From Phascolomyces articulosus (lineage: Eukaryota > Mucoromycota > Mucoromycetes > Mucorales > Lichtheimiaceae): a stretch of DNA of 64,000 nt. This document shows, one piece after another, positions 53,221 through 64,000 of this stretch (position 1 is the stretch's first letter; every line of letters begins with the position of its first letter). The notes under the pieces are model-generated. The model was not told the DNA's origin, searched no databases, and was given only the letters and a program-made list of their open reading frames with translations. The translations under genes and the position numbers were made by a program. Where the stretch lies: contig JAIXMP010000005.1 of NCBI GenBank assembly GCA_025677815.1, positions 1,240,001 to 1,304,000 on the forward strand, written 5' to 3'.

Positions 53221-53241
53221 TCATCATCATCATCATCATCA
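53221..53241. repeat. (TCA)7 microsatellite
   Basis: Seven uninterrupted TCA units. Confidence 0.9.
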
Positions 53242-53480
53242 TAAATAAGAATTATAAAAAAAATGAACTCTCCTTGAACTTGTCTATTATTATTGCGGAT
53301 TCAATAAGGAATTTAATGATATGTGCAACAATGATCTAACAAAATAATAGATTCTATCATACGATATGATATATAGAGAGAACAGTAATAATAATAAAAA
53401 TCTCTAATTGTTTTCCAAAATAATCCCGATAGATTATGCGCACGAATAAACTTAAATAAGAGCGCTAAAAGGACAACTTA

Positions 53481-53507
<27 letters not shown>
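53481..53507. repeat. (AT)13 microsatellite
   Basis: About thirteen uninterrupted AT units. Confidence 0.9.
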
Positions 53508-53512
<5 letters not shown>

Positions 53513-54010
53513 ACTACAACTATTATACAAAGGAGGAGATGATATGTAATATAAAAAAGGGGACAAGAAGTTGAAAGGGAGTTGAATATTAGCCACTTTT
53601 TATCACTTCATTGACGAACGATATATATGTATACCTATCGTAAATATATTTCTACTTGGTAAAAATAAAAAATAAAAACCTCCCTTTAATCATTTTTTTA
53701 TCACTATAGATAATAATATGTCAAAAGGAGGCAAAAAAAAAGTATATACTTCTTGATTGAATTTGGTCCTGTCCAAAAATTATATATACGTGAGAATGTA
53801 CAATATATAAAATACACACACTTCACGTTTTTTTTTACATGTTACACACACTAAATGACTTCTTTGAAGCTAAACAAATTGATTTATTTTCCAGTATACA
53901 TGCGTCAAAAACTACTTTTTAGGAGCTAACTACTACTTTTTATATCTTTTCAGGAAGAAGCAGGGGGAATGATTATAATAATATATAAATACTCCATTAT
54001 TTCACTCCAT

Positions 54011-54033
54011 ATTATTATTATTATTATTATTAT
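54011..54033. repeat. (ATT)n microsatellite
   Basis: About seven and a half ATT units. Confidence 0.9.
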
Positions 54034-55442
54034 ACAACGTTTCTCTCTCTCTTATGATTGATGTCTAAATAAAAAGGTATGTGCGTGCGTTATTAATATA
54101 GTAAGGAGCCTATATATAATAATCATTAAAGTGGCCAATAATGATAGAGTAGAATCAACGTGCATTTTATTATACTTTCCTTCCCTTTCTATCAATTCTC
54201 CTTCTCGTAGTAATTGTTGGGTTAATTCCCTAGTGATGGGTTCTCTTTTATCTACAGGTTTCATTCTTAGAGTGTAACACGCGCTCATGCTGCTATAAAA
54301 TTTATTATATTATATTAACTATATTATATAGGTCGCACTAATTCAACAATAAAAGTCATTTATTGATCATATAAAAAATACAGGAATGGAACAAAAAATC
54401 TGTTTTTCTCTTGTCAATATTATGAAATAAGTGTCATTTTTTTTTAGGTCAACTGATATATCTCTATGGTACGATTGCAAAATTGACACCTCCTTGTCTG
54501 CTTTATGATTCCTATACTAAAAATATGGAAAGTTGTCTATCTCTTCTTCTCTGTTCACTTCATCTTTACCTTTGATCAGCATTATCGGTTCTAAAAAGTA
54601 ATTATACCAGATAGGGTATTCAAAGGTATGCACCCACTTGCTTGATTTTAATTTAGCCTCTCCTTGCACAGATAGTAGCAGTTCTGGAACATAAACTCGA
54701 TACAAAGCTGGAAAATGTATGGATATCGATATTCAAAGTACCCATAAGCATCTTAATTTGCGCAGATCATTAGATGATCTATTTCATAATTAAAAAACAG
54801 AGCGATTTTCTTATATTTTTGCATCAATAATGAAAGGAAATCGTAGTAAAGCATCTGAAAACAACATTACTCATGTCCATAAATTTATACTGATGCTTTT
54901 AATAACAAAAAGTATTGCAGTTTTCATATGGATCTTTTACATGCATAACATACTGTTGTTATTTCTCTTGTAGATGATGACACATGAAACAAAAATAATA
55001 TATATAAAAAAGTGGCAAATGTTTAAATTATGTACTCTATATATTACATTGAGTTGTAGCAAACATCTCCTGCCTTTTCTTCTTGTGCATGCATCACATT
55101 GTTCTATAGTAGCTATTCATATATACAAATATAATTGTCTGAATAATATAGAAATTAATGTTTAATCCAACATTTTTTGAAAAAAATGAAGTGAAGCTGT
55201 CATCTTTCCCCGCACAGATCATCCATACCACCCCACAAAAACAGTATGGCTTACAAAAGGTTATAGTAGCACATTTTTAGTGTGGCATCAATCAAATGAT
55301 CCTTCAAAAATTAACTAACCGTTACCATATGAGGATGGCAACATAAAAAAAACAAGAAGAATAAACAAAGTTTGTTTTTTTAAATTGTTTCATTGGATAA
55401 ATCAAAGGAAGAAAAAGAAGAGAAGAAAACAAATTAAAAGAT

Positions 55443-56093
55443 TTAAACTCTGCTAGCAGCCTTGAAATAGTTATCCAAAGCACCCTTTTGAGGGACGAAC
55501 TTGACGTAGCAACCATCGGGTTGGAGCTTGCCTTCCTTACGAGCTTGAACATATTCTTCACGCTTAAGAGGAGTGAAACCCCACTTGTTGGAGATAATGA
55601 TCTTTTGTTGACCAGGGAACTTGTACTTACAACGGCGGAGGGCTTCAATGACAACAGCCTTGTTAGAATCACGGGAACGGACCGAGAAGATAACTTGGCC
55701 AATGTTGACACGAGCAACCAAACCGTTGGGCTTACCGAAAGCACCACGCATACCGGTTTGCAATCTATCGGCACCGGCACATGACAACATTTTGTTGATA
55801 CGGACAACGTGGAAAGGATGGACACGGACACGCAAGTGGAAGGAATCCTTACCAGAGGTCTTGACAATGTACTTGTTACAGCAAATACGGCCAGCTTCTA
55901 AAGCTTCAGCAGTGATTTGTTCATATTCGTTGGAAACCAAGTGGATACACAAGGGGAAATCGTCCACATGGGCCTTCTTGCGACCCAAGTCAAAGATTCT
56001 GATCTTGGCATCAGGGACACCACGGTTGTATCTGCTCTTGGGGTAAGGCTTGTTCTTACAGTAACGGTAACAGCGAGCAGGACGACGACCCAT
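55443..56093 (-). CDS. RPL10: 60S ribosomal protein uL16 (L10)
   Basis: Single exon, 216 residues, normal length for uL16. It begins [20 protein letters not shown] and has the family blocks [56 protein letters not shown] and [13 protein letters not shown]. It sits at the peptidyl-transferase/P-site region of the 60S subunit and is loaded late in cytoplasmic maturation. It has GC-richer, biased codon use compared with its neighbours (for example AAG and GGT preferred), as expected for strong expression. A TATA box lies about 150 bp upstream. Confidence 0.98.
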   Translation of the reverse strand: MGRRPARCYRYCKNKPYPKSRYNRGVPDAKIRIFDLGRKKAHVDDFPLCIHLVSNEYEQITAEALEAGRICCNKYIVKTSGKDSFHLRVRVHPFHVVRINKMLSCAGADRLQTGMRGAFGKPNGLVARVNIGQVIFSVRSRDSNKAVVIEALRRCKYKFPGQQKIIISNKWGFTPLKREEYVQARKEGKLQPDGCYVKFVPQKGALDNYFKAASRV

Positions 56094-56240
56094 TTTTAAC
56101 TAGAAAATTGTATAATTTTTAAAATGGAAGAGAGATGGGTTGTGTTGGTTACTTTTGAATTTTATAAAATGGTAAGAAAAAGAAAAAAAAAAGGGCAGCA
56201 GCGTTTCTCTCTCTCTTTTTTTTTCTAAAAAGTTGCTCGT

Positions 56241-56250
56241 CTATTTATAG
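56241..56250 (-). promoter_or_regulatory. TATA box of RPL10
   Basis: On the minus strand reads ctataaatag, a strong TATA match, about 150 bp before the RPL10 ATG. Confidence 0.55.
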
Positions 56251-57531
56251 GCGATTTGAAAATACAAACGGTCGTCGTTGTCGTCGTTCCATTCCATCCA
56301 TGCTGATAAATTAATTTCAATTGTTGGTTTTTCAAATGCGTTATGTTTCGGTTTGGAGCGTAAGTATAGCTGACTAATCAAATTGAAATATTCATCCATC
56401 CATCACAAAGTGATTATATCTCGTTTAAAATGGGTTTCTCCATATCATCCAGTAGTGAACATCATCCATCCATCCTTCTTTCATCATAACGTCGACGTCT
56501 TATCGGTGGATACATAGATATCTTCCATCGCTGCTGCCCTTTTTTTTTTGTCATAGTAATCGATACTTACAAAATTAGAAGGAAGGAGTATATCAATTGC
56601 GAACGCTCGCTCCAGATCTATCCTCAAATACCCCGACGATTAGGCTCCCGCTAGGGGTGTCCTTTCAATTAAAATTTAGCTAATGGGAAATCTTGTACCT
56701 ACTGCGCCAAATCACTGTTGAAATGATGCCATGGAGAATTCTATTCTTTACTATTTGCTGAGTAATCCACAGGTGATTACTAATTCCCCTTCCCTTCCAT
56801 GTATTTTTGTTGATACCGTTTATATACCTCCCTTTTAATTAAGTTTGTAAAAAAAAAAAGAAAAGAAAGATAGGATTGGTTCCATTTTTCTTATAGGTTT
56901 CTTTTTATCATATGATATCATTCAACTTTGTTATTAGATACACATCGTTGAAGATAAGAAATAAAACATCCATAATTCACCCCGAAATACTGCTGTCGAC
57001 CCAAAAGATACAGTAATTATTGACAATTGTTTGTTATATCAAAAGTCAAGTGTAATATCCACTTTTTATTTTTGTCAGATGGCTATATTATTTACACTAT
57101 CAACTGATAGACATCTTACTAATACAACAAGAAACTTCCTTCGGACAAGTACTTTGAAATAAGTAAATATTAATGCGCATGAAATCGGGATTTGGATCAA
57201 TGATCATTCAATAACGGACGATAATTACTGCGGTTCTACGGGTATAATTAATAATCTTAATGAGTATAGGATGTTACTCTTTAGGTAATTAAAAGTGAAA
57301 AATCATTTGATCAATATAGTGATATTAGGTATAATAAAAAATTCTGCTTTTGTCACGACCAGCGTCTTTTATTGTGTTTCATCCATTGAATGAGATGAAT
57401 TGGAGGTATATAAATTGAATGAATCATTGACTATATACTGTTTTGAAGGGAGGTGGGAATGTATAGGGTGTACATAGAGTTCTTGTCTCAACAATTTATT
57501 TAATTATTGTCATCCATGATTCATATTGTTG
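56251..57531. other. Intergenic between RPL10 and TF2
   Basis: Rest of the RPL10 upstream region and the TF2 3' side. A GC-richer patch near 56600-56660 has no tRNA fold or open frame that could be recognised. Nothing else is seen. Confidence 0.35.
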
Positions 57532-60240
57532 TTATAAAACACTGTCCGTGAGTATATGGTCAAAATTGGATTCAAAGGAAGGAATATGGGTAATACTACT
57601 ATTGGATTCTGATAATATCTGTTGCTGCTGCTCAAAAATTGTATCGTTGTAAGGTACAAACAGTTGTTGATGTCCATAAGCCGTCAATACCGTGATATCC
57701 TCTTGATCCTTCATCATGCTGTAATTACTGCTGTCACTACTATTATTACTAAGAGTTGGACTAGTATGATCACTGTCCATCGACGCACTTTTTTGTGCAT
57801 ACGTTTTTTCCTTGATTCTCTCCACTTCAGAGAGCTGTTGCACCAATTCATTAATGACGGATGCATTCTTGGTTCGGTTCACAATATCATCCCGTTGATA
57901 TAAATCGGCACAACGTTTTAATTCCTTTCGTGCTTGTATTCGGATAGAGCCATTTTCATGGTTACAATTCTGTAAGAATATCGTAGCAGCTTGTGCGATC
58001 ATACTAACATGGGTAACATAATAAGGGTTGAGTGTCGAATATTCAATAGACGCTGTATATCGTCAAATGTTCACCTCACTTTTACATCCTGTCAAAAGAA
58101 AAAAAAATATATGTACCAGTCTTGTAAAAAAGCAACGCCCCATAATGGATATGTTTCAAACCTTTTAATAAGACGACTTGCAATATGAGTACATGTATCC
58201 AGTACTTGAACATAATTAACATTGTCGGCTTTGTTTATCTTTTGTGTCGAGGTGGTTAAAATCAATGGTTGAAATCGCAGTAATAATAAGCTGTCATAGA
58301 GGATTCCAACATATACTAATAATAAGTAGTAGTGGAGAAAGAAGGGATAAGAATGTCGTCCTCAGTATATTCATTATTTTTTATCCAACCATTAGACCCC
58401 TCTTATCATCAATAGAGATAGTAATAGCGTAGCAATAACCAAATATAAATATACCTTTCCCATCTTTTGCAGAAAAATAAGTATCCGGATTAAGTTGCCA
58501 TGTCATCAACTTGGTATCTAACTCATTCACATCCATGCTATGAGGCGTTGTACTACTGCTATTACTGATGTTCGTCTTGGATGTATAAAATGATCGCAAT
58601 ACATAGCCAATCATTCTTGCTAATCGAATGGTTTCGAATGATCCAGAGTAAATGGGTTGTTTAGTTTGGATATCTCTTTCAGTATCTTGCAATAATTTTG
58701 GAAGTGTTGCTACGGACCCAGCGTTTGTTGAGGATGACAATAATACTAATAAATCCGTTATATTATTCATAGGATGATCTTTTTCATTAGATGGAGCTAG
58801 CTCATAGGGAAGTGGAAGTTCAACATCAAATTCTTCGTCCTTTACAACGAATGGTCTTCCTGTGGAAGCTGAAGAGACTTTGTCCAAAACATAAATGGTA
58901 TATGCTATTCGTCGTCTTATTTGAATTTCATTCTCTGATAAATGTTGCTGATTCTGACATGAATCAGAATGAAGGCCCAGATCTTGTGCCTATTAGGTGT
59001 TATATATATATATTTTCATTATTAGCTACCATGTACAGTAACAAGTAAAAATGAATTCATACCATGCGAATCGCTGCGCCTAGAATAAGCCTACCATTGA
59101 ACAAATAAGAATTCAATCAGATCAGAATATCATCATACCAAGGGATTAATATAAGGTAATAGAAAAAAAAATTACATACCAATTGGTAGAGGACCCTTCT
59201 TCGTACTCATTGTCAGAATGTGGGGTAACAACAGATAACAAGAGCAATACTTGAACGGTAATGATGCTTGATTGTTTATACGCCATATTCATGATTGATA
59301 AGATTTTCTTTCGTAAGTAGCGCCCTACCGTACGTGACGGTCTCTCCCCTTGGCGTGGTAAATATTGACATCCAACGGCACACATAGCATAAAAAAGATA
59401 CTCGTCCATTGGATGTGGGTATTCAAAATAATATTGTAAAAGAAAGGAACGTTTATCAATGATGGGGCTATTTGGATGAATATAGTGGAAATATCTGTCG
59501 TAATAATAAAATGATACATGGTTTTAATATTAGAGTAATGCAAGGACTTTGTAACACAAACACACAGAATGCAACATAAATCATTTGGATATGCTTATTT
59601 ACGCGACAATTAATCGTTCAGTCAATTCTGGAGTAAGATCAGGTATATCCTGTATCAAATCCTTGACACTTCGTCGATGGTGATGAGGATACCCATAGAG
59701 GTTATTGGAAAGGAGAAGGGAGGGCCTGATATCGTTGTTGAATGGAAGATCTAAATAGTTTATTGAGTTGAGAATAGTATCTTTTGCTGACGGTGGTAAC
59801 GAAATTGACGATGTCGTTGTGGTGGTATTTTGCGGCATCAATGAGTTTGATAACCATGTATTCTTCTTTCGCTCCTCCTGTAAAAGCTGTTCAAGTAACC
59901 GCACCTGTTTCTTCAAAGCTTCCATATTCTGTTTTCTGGGGGCGGTATGAGGTACCATTATTCCCCCGGCTGTCGTTGTAACCTTTTTGTTAGAGAGTTT
60001 CCATTGGAACTTGCATTCAATGCCAGCCTTTCGACATTGACTGCATTGATTCTTGAACACAAGTTCGCATCGCACTTTACGCTGACGACATTGGTCACAA
60101 CTGATTGCTCTTTTATTAAGATTGCTGATATTATTATTTGGCCTATACTTTTTGGCCTCAAAGTTTTTGTCCACTTTAAACTTTGAAATGCGTTGCTTCG
60201 GTAACAATGATGGTACCGTGGGCGATGTTGAATCTTTCAT
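57532..60240 (-). CDS. Zn(II)2Cys6 transcription factor (TF2), paralogue of TF1
   Basis: Exons in gene order: 60240-59603, 59494-59180, 59090-59063, 58989-58455, 58315-58117, 58003-57532; 728 residues. The zinc cluster has Cys at 48, 51, 58, 66, 69 and 76 with the same spacing as TF1 and the near-identical stretch NQCSQCRKAGIECKFQ. A leucine-rich coiled coil follows (LKKQVRLLEQLLQEE). The fungal transcription factor domain has AYFHYIHPNSPIIDKR, YLFYAMCAVGCQYLPRQ, LILGAAIRMAQDLGLHSD and IRRRIAYTIYVLDKVSSAST. The five introns match TF1 in position and phase (2,2,0,1,2), including the identical 28-nt exon 3. Differences: a 24-residue insert in exon 4 and a longer linker and insert after the zinc cluster in exon 1. 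It is expected to be nuclear; targets are unknown. The matching DNA-recognition helices suggest overlapping sites with TF1. Confidence 0.92.
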
Positions 60241-62307
60241 AAATAGTGAGGTAAATAAAAGTAGCTAAACTTACTCGACCTGATTATTAATATAGGGTTT
60301 GATGGGAAAGTGTGTTACATAAGAAAGTGCTTTATATGGCAAGTTTGCGTTTCATATCATCTTTTCCAAAATGTTACACAACAATAATGCTAGATGCTTT
60401 TATGTAAATCGTGAAACTTTTTATATAATAAATAATATACCCAATTTAATGATTTCTAACTAAAGGATGGTGTGGTTTATATATAGTATCGATATATAAT
60501 GATGATGAAGTGGTAATTCTATTTATAAGGGTACGTACGAGTGCAAAGATAAAATACATTTCCGAGGAATCCCGAAAATGGGCGTTAACAGTTGGTTACT
60601 CTTGTCTGCGATGAACTCTTTTTTATTTATTTGATATATAGAGAGTTTTGATGGTGTGATTAATTTGTTATAAGGGAGGGAGGAAATCATCGTTCAGCAT
60701 ATAATCTAGTTGTATATTTAATTTATAGATTAGAGTTTCTGGTTATTTTCACTACTATATGTATAAATCTTTCGTGTCTATTTTACGTGAGAACATACAT
60801 GATGGTTCATAGCTTACAGAAAAACGTTGCTATATGGGCAATATTGTCATGGAACATATTGTCACTTTCTATCCATGAATGAACACAATTTGATACGTAC
60901 ATTTTTATATTTAGGTCAGTTATTTTTATTTTTTTTGGAGATCTTGCCGCCATGGGGCTGTTTGGCAAACATAAACTTATATCCATATAACTCATATAAC
61001 ATCTTACATTAGATAGCAATACTTTATAAAAAGTATGTTTTCTCAAGTATATTATTTTTAATAGCCTCTACACCATCGTACAAAACCACTGATCTTTGTT
61101 ATAGATTAAATTAAATAACAATTAAGTTTTTATTCTTTGCTTTGATATTGTAATTCATATCAGGTACGTACGTGCTTTTTGAAAAGGATTTTTTTTATCA
61201 ATCATTCATAAAGCAAAGTTATTATTATTTATATATACAGTCCAACAATGAATTATATAACGGAATCGCATGTTGACATACACCATCAGCATTAACGAAA
61301 CACACATAATGTGCGACCCCGTATTAGTATCATGCATGCATAACTCGTTGCAGCCAATTGTAATTTGATTTTATGTTCCGATTGGTGCACAGTGATATAT
61401 AAAAAGAACCACAAACCCCATTTTCTGTTTCTCTTTTTTCTTCATTTTCTTTGCCGACAGTTGGGCACGTCCATTGCTGACAGTCAAGAAAGTTATCCAA
61501 CAGTGATGCTCTGTCCGTCCCTTTCGTCATTGGGGACCGTTAATGTCACGCGAGGGCATTATCGTTAACAAGTCAATTAGGCACCCTCATTCCGAACCCT
61601 ATTATTAACTTCAAAAGTCAATCCCCCACTGTTTACTTTAATCTCAATGCATAATTCTGAGATTTCCCTTAAAATCCCCCTCATTGGTTATAGTACCTCA
61701 TTACAATCACACTCATAAGCGGAGCCATTCAAATGAAGAAATACTGAGGATGGTGGCAGCGAGCTATGAAAGCTTGGCAACAAGCTACTGGCTGAGTACG
61801 TGAAAGAGCGTAATTTTCTATATTTATAGGCATTCCAAAGTCAAGTTCTCTTTTCAAACAAGCTCCTTTCAAGGCAAGGTCGTCTAACCAAGGCAAGATT
61901 CTTTTTTCAGTCCCAAGTCAAACACCCTTTCCGTGTTGTCAAATCTCATTCCATGTCAAGTTCTCATTCGGTGATCAAGATCTTCCTACAACTATTCCAA
62001 CACCCACTATAAAAAACCTTCTCTTTTATTCAAACCGCCTATCATTTTTTATTATCCATTAATGACAAAGTCTTCTTATTTCCAAACTCACAATATATAT
62101 TTGTAAAAATAAACTTTGTTTAACGATCACTATTCCATAAAAACTAAAACGACTACTTTGTCCAATCTCACATGGGTTTCTTGCTCAGGTTATATAAATA
62201 AAACATCAGCAAATATGCTCGCAGGTTGGGGTTTAACAATAATATCATGTAAAATCGTAATACTATCAATTTTAGTCACTATTGCACTTCATCATTTTTG
62301 AACAAGC
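60241..62307. other. Intergenic, TF2 promoter and beyond
   Basis: About 2 kb, AT-rich to 61400, then a GC-richer segment (61440-62000) with recurring words such as aagtcaagttctc and caaggcaag. No protein or RNA gene is recognised. The change in composition next to the decayed secreted-protein gene is notable. Confidence 0.35.
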
Positions 62308-62652
62308 ATGCGCATAAATTCCAGTTTGACCTTCCTCTTATTTGTTGCTTCCGTACTGTTCCTGGGAACAATGACTTTGGTAAATGCTCTTCCGACACCA
62401 GGCAAATGAGATCTTTTAACTAGAACTCGTACGCGTAATGGGAGAAACGTCGCATTAGAAGAGCAACCAGATATAACTCTGCTGTCATCATAGAAGCAAA
62501 CGTGACACAACTCAAAGCGAGAAAATGACTTTAATGACGACAGTGAAATTGCTACGAAATAAAGCACCTCCTCTAAGAAAAGTGCTTTCAATAATGAAGG
62601 TGCTACTAGAAAGAAAATCCTTGATATTCTTCAATTGTTTTTTTCCAGTTGA
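62308..62652 (+). pseudogene. Decayed gene for a small secreted protein
   Basis: The frame starts MRINSSLTFLLFVASVLFLG and TMTLVNA, a textbook signal peptide, then LPTPGK and a stop (TGA at 62407). The same frame continues with charged, sensible protein (DLLTRTRTRNGRNVALEEQP; KKSAFNNEGATRKKILDIL) to a final TGA at 62650-62652, interrupted by stops at codons 34, 62, 66 and 85 (TGA, TAG, TGA, TAA). About 114 codons in total. Either only a 33-residue secreted peptide is made, or the gene is dead. No intron that would remove the stops was found. Family unknown. Confidence 0.45.
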
Positions 62653-62986
62653 AGAACCAAACAGATAATTACTTCACACCATCTTCCCTTCACTTTTTCT
62701 CATTACCAATATCAAGATACAATAGAATATATAATAAATGAAATGTACCTTCTTTTTTTTTGAATAAATAAATAAAAGCCACGATTATTCCTATACTGTT
62801 GTTCGTCATTGAAAAGTGTTTGGGTGATCAATTTTTTAATATAAACTTGCACCATATTATTTTGTTTATATCTTGTGGAACAATAGAAAACAATAAAACT
62901 TATACCACCGCATAACGAGAATTTTTTTCCGTACAACTCTTTTTAATCTTCATTTCTTTTTACCATACAAATCATTAACAAATACG
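62653..62986. other. Promoter region of the HAUS6-like gene
   Basis: 334 bp of AT-rich DNA; no coding sequence seen. Confidence 0.4.
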
Positions 62987-64000
62987 ATGGATACGACGAC
63001 ATCAAGTGGCAACAATGTTGCAACACTTTTCCTTACCAATCTTCAACTTCTCGGTTTTGTTCCTGAAAAGTTTACAACAGGCATCTTTAGCAAGATCGTC
63101 TTTGATGAGCACATGTTTTCATACGCCAACAATAACAAAGCCTTTGAAGCAACAAGCCATTTTTTATTTCTTAAACTCGATCCATCGCGTACAAAAACGG
63201 AATTTTCAAAATGTTGGCCAATGACAGAAACTGATTATCGACGTCAATCGCGCGAATATCGTACGATCGCGTACCGATGGCTTGATGAATTACGAATTAA
63301 ACAATGTTTATTGGGTCGAGTCACGTTACGTAAAAGTTACTTTGAAGATTGTCGTGGTGAAAAGCTGAATGCTATTATGCTTGCTTTTTCGACCTATGTA
63401 TTACAAAAAGTGGTGGATCGACGATTTGCTATGAAAGGAAATCAAGAAGGTATTATAAAAAAATATGAGTGTATCTTAATTCTGTGGTTATGATCTGTAA
63501 TGGATTTAGAAAAGGAGAACTAAAAAAAATTGGGGAATGGTTTCATTAGATATCAAGCCTGCACCTGTACGTATTCTTGAAACTACATCCATTAATTTGC
63601 CACCAAAAGAAACCCTTATTAAAACTTTGCAGGTAAATTTGAATAGATTAGATTTGATAGGAAGAGATAAAAAAAGAATAGTGTATAGTTGATTTATTTT
63701 TATACTTTTATATGGATTACAGTCTGAAATTGGCCGTATGGCATCAGCTATGGCTCAAGATAATCAAATTATGCACAGCTGCAACGAAACATGGGCACGT
63801 ATGGCAAGAAAGATGGCATCTTTAAATGATCATAATATTACCTGTATGTAAAATTGTTTTTGCTGTGATAGTAATTATGATAACTTTATGAATACTAATT
63901 TTTGTTGATGATCATAGCATTTTCCTCACCTAATCCAGAATCAAAAAGATATAAAAATAAATCTCAATGGAATGGAATGCATTCAATTCTACAAACCTTG
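62987..64000 (+). CDS. HAUS6-like augmin subunit (N-terminal part)
   Basis: Exons: 62987-63449, 63550-63632, 63723-63843, 63918 to beyond the window end. The N-terminal domain matches the HAUS6 N-terminal family (PF14661 type): LFLTNLQLLGFVPEKF, IFSKIVFDEHMFSYANNNKA, ATSHFLFLKLDPSRTKTEF, KCWPMTETDYRRQSREY and MLAFSTYVLQKVV. HAUS6/Dgt6 is the augmin subunit that contacts gamma-tubulin ring complexes to nucleate new microtubules from existing spindle microtubules. The next exons encode helical sequence (KETLIKTLQSEIGRMASAMA). Exon 2 uses the acceptor at 63548-63549 because the nearer AG at 63509-63510 leads to a stop. The C-terminal part lies outside the window. Assignment is from recalled motifs. 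Confidence 0.8.

Larger units (their letters stand above)
52876..55442. other. Intergenic with microsatellites and weak open frames
   Basis: Contains the coiled-coil gene promoter and the RPL10 3' side. Two minus-strand frames are weakly protein-like: 54052-54288 (KPVDKREPITRELTQQLLRE) and 54517-54705 (SSKWVHTFEYPIWYNYFLEP, preceded by a possible tttccag acceptor). They do not join in phase through the obvious splice sites, so no gene is called. Confidence 0.3.

Noticed and set aside
53221..54033. CRISPR-like spaced repeats
   Set aside because: They are simple microsatellites (TCA, AT, ATT) without spacers, and the genome is eukaryotic.
54052..54705. Two protein-like minus-strand frames as exons of one gene
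   Set aside because: The obvious donor and acceptor sites do not join them in phase, and no family is recognised. Left as a note in the intergenic entry.
56590..56660. GC-richer patch that might be a tRNA
   Set aside because: No cloverleaf, no B-box (GGTTCGANTCC-like) on either strand.
62292..62591. 99-codon minus-strand frame
   Set aside because: The opposite strand carries the signal-peptide frame, which explains the absence of stops better.

Overview
The window is nuclear DNA from an early-diverging filamentous fungus, most likely a Mucoromycota species (Mucorales, perhaps Cunninghamellaceae-like). Reasons: AT-rich intergenic DNA; genes broken by many short GT-AG introns (about 40-200 nt); an intron-rich RPL27 and an intronless RPL10; Zn(II)2Cys6 regulators; a Ssd1/Dis3L2-type RNB protein that keeps its nuclease residues; and GH47, GPI-protein and pepsin-like genes of fungal type. 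The genus is inferred, not proven. Exon models were built by hand from splice sites, reading phase and protein continuity; the models of complete genes sum to whole codons. LAYOUT: 17-1831 (+) protein with three C2H2 fingers. 2666-5031 (+) Zn2Cys6 regulator TF1. 5032-12779 gene-poor, with relics of at least three coding sequences. 12780-15075 (-) copper amine oxidase AO1. 16093-17098 (-) ribosomal protein eL27. 18421-23450 (+) Ssd1/Dis3L2-family RNB protein. 23773-25265 (-) CENP-O/Mcm21-like kinetochore protein, sharing a 157-bp divergent promoter with 25423-27270 (+) HIRIP3-like histone chaperone. 27968-28455 (-) decayed coding relic. 29046-31366 (+) copper amine oxidase AO2. 31993-34726 (-) GH47 alpha-mannosidase. 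37086-37487 (-) small poly-Q protein. 38772-40166 (+) peroxisomal enoyl-CoA isomerase ending in SKL. 41351-42250 (+) Cys-rich GPI-anchored protein. 45002-46832 (+) pepsin-like protein lacking the second catalytic Asp. 50812-52875 (-) coiled-coil orphan. 55443-56093 (-) ribosomal protein uL16. 57532-60240 (-) Zn2Cys6 regulator TF2, paralogue of TF1. 62308-62652 (+) decayed secreted-protein gene. 62987-64000 (+) HAUS6-like augmin subunit, cut by the window end. HOW THE GENES RELATE: two paralogous pairs lie in mirror order, TF1> <AO1 ... AO2> <TF2, with all introns conserved within each pair. This fits an old inverted segmental duplication around the eL27/Ssd1/CENP-O/HIRIP3 core. The amine oxidases carry a near-identical 180-bp patch in otherwise diverged genes (gene conversion), and only AO1 ends in a peroxisomal-type tripeptide. 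The amine oxidases (H2O2-producing) and the SKL-tagged isomerase point to peroxisomal nitrogen and lipid use. CENP-O, HIRIP3 and HAUS6 are cell-division or chromatin genes. No CRISPR array, rRNA, confident tRNA or complete transposon was found. No clearly new multi-gene system is visible; the most unusual items are the mirrored paralogue pairs, the conversion tract, the catalytically altered pepsin and the CGCG inverted repeat in the divergent promoter.
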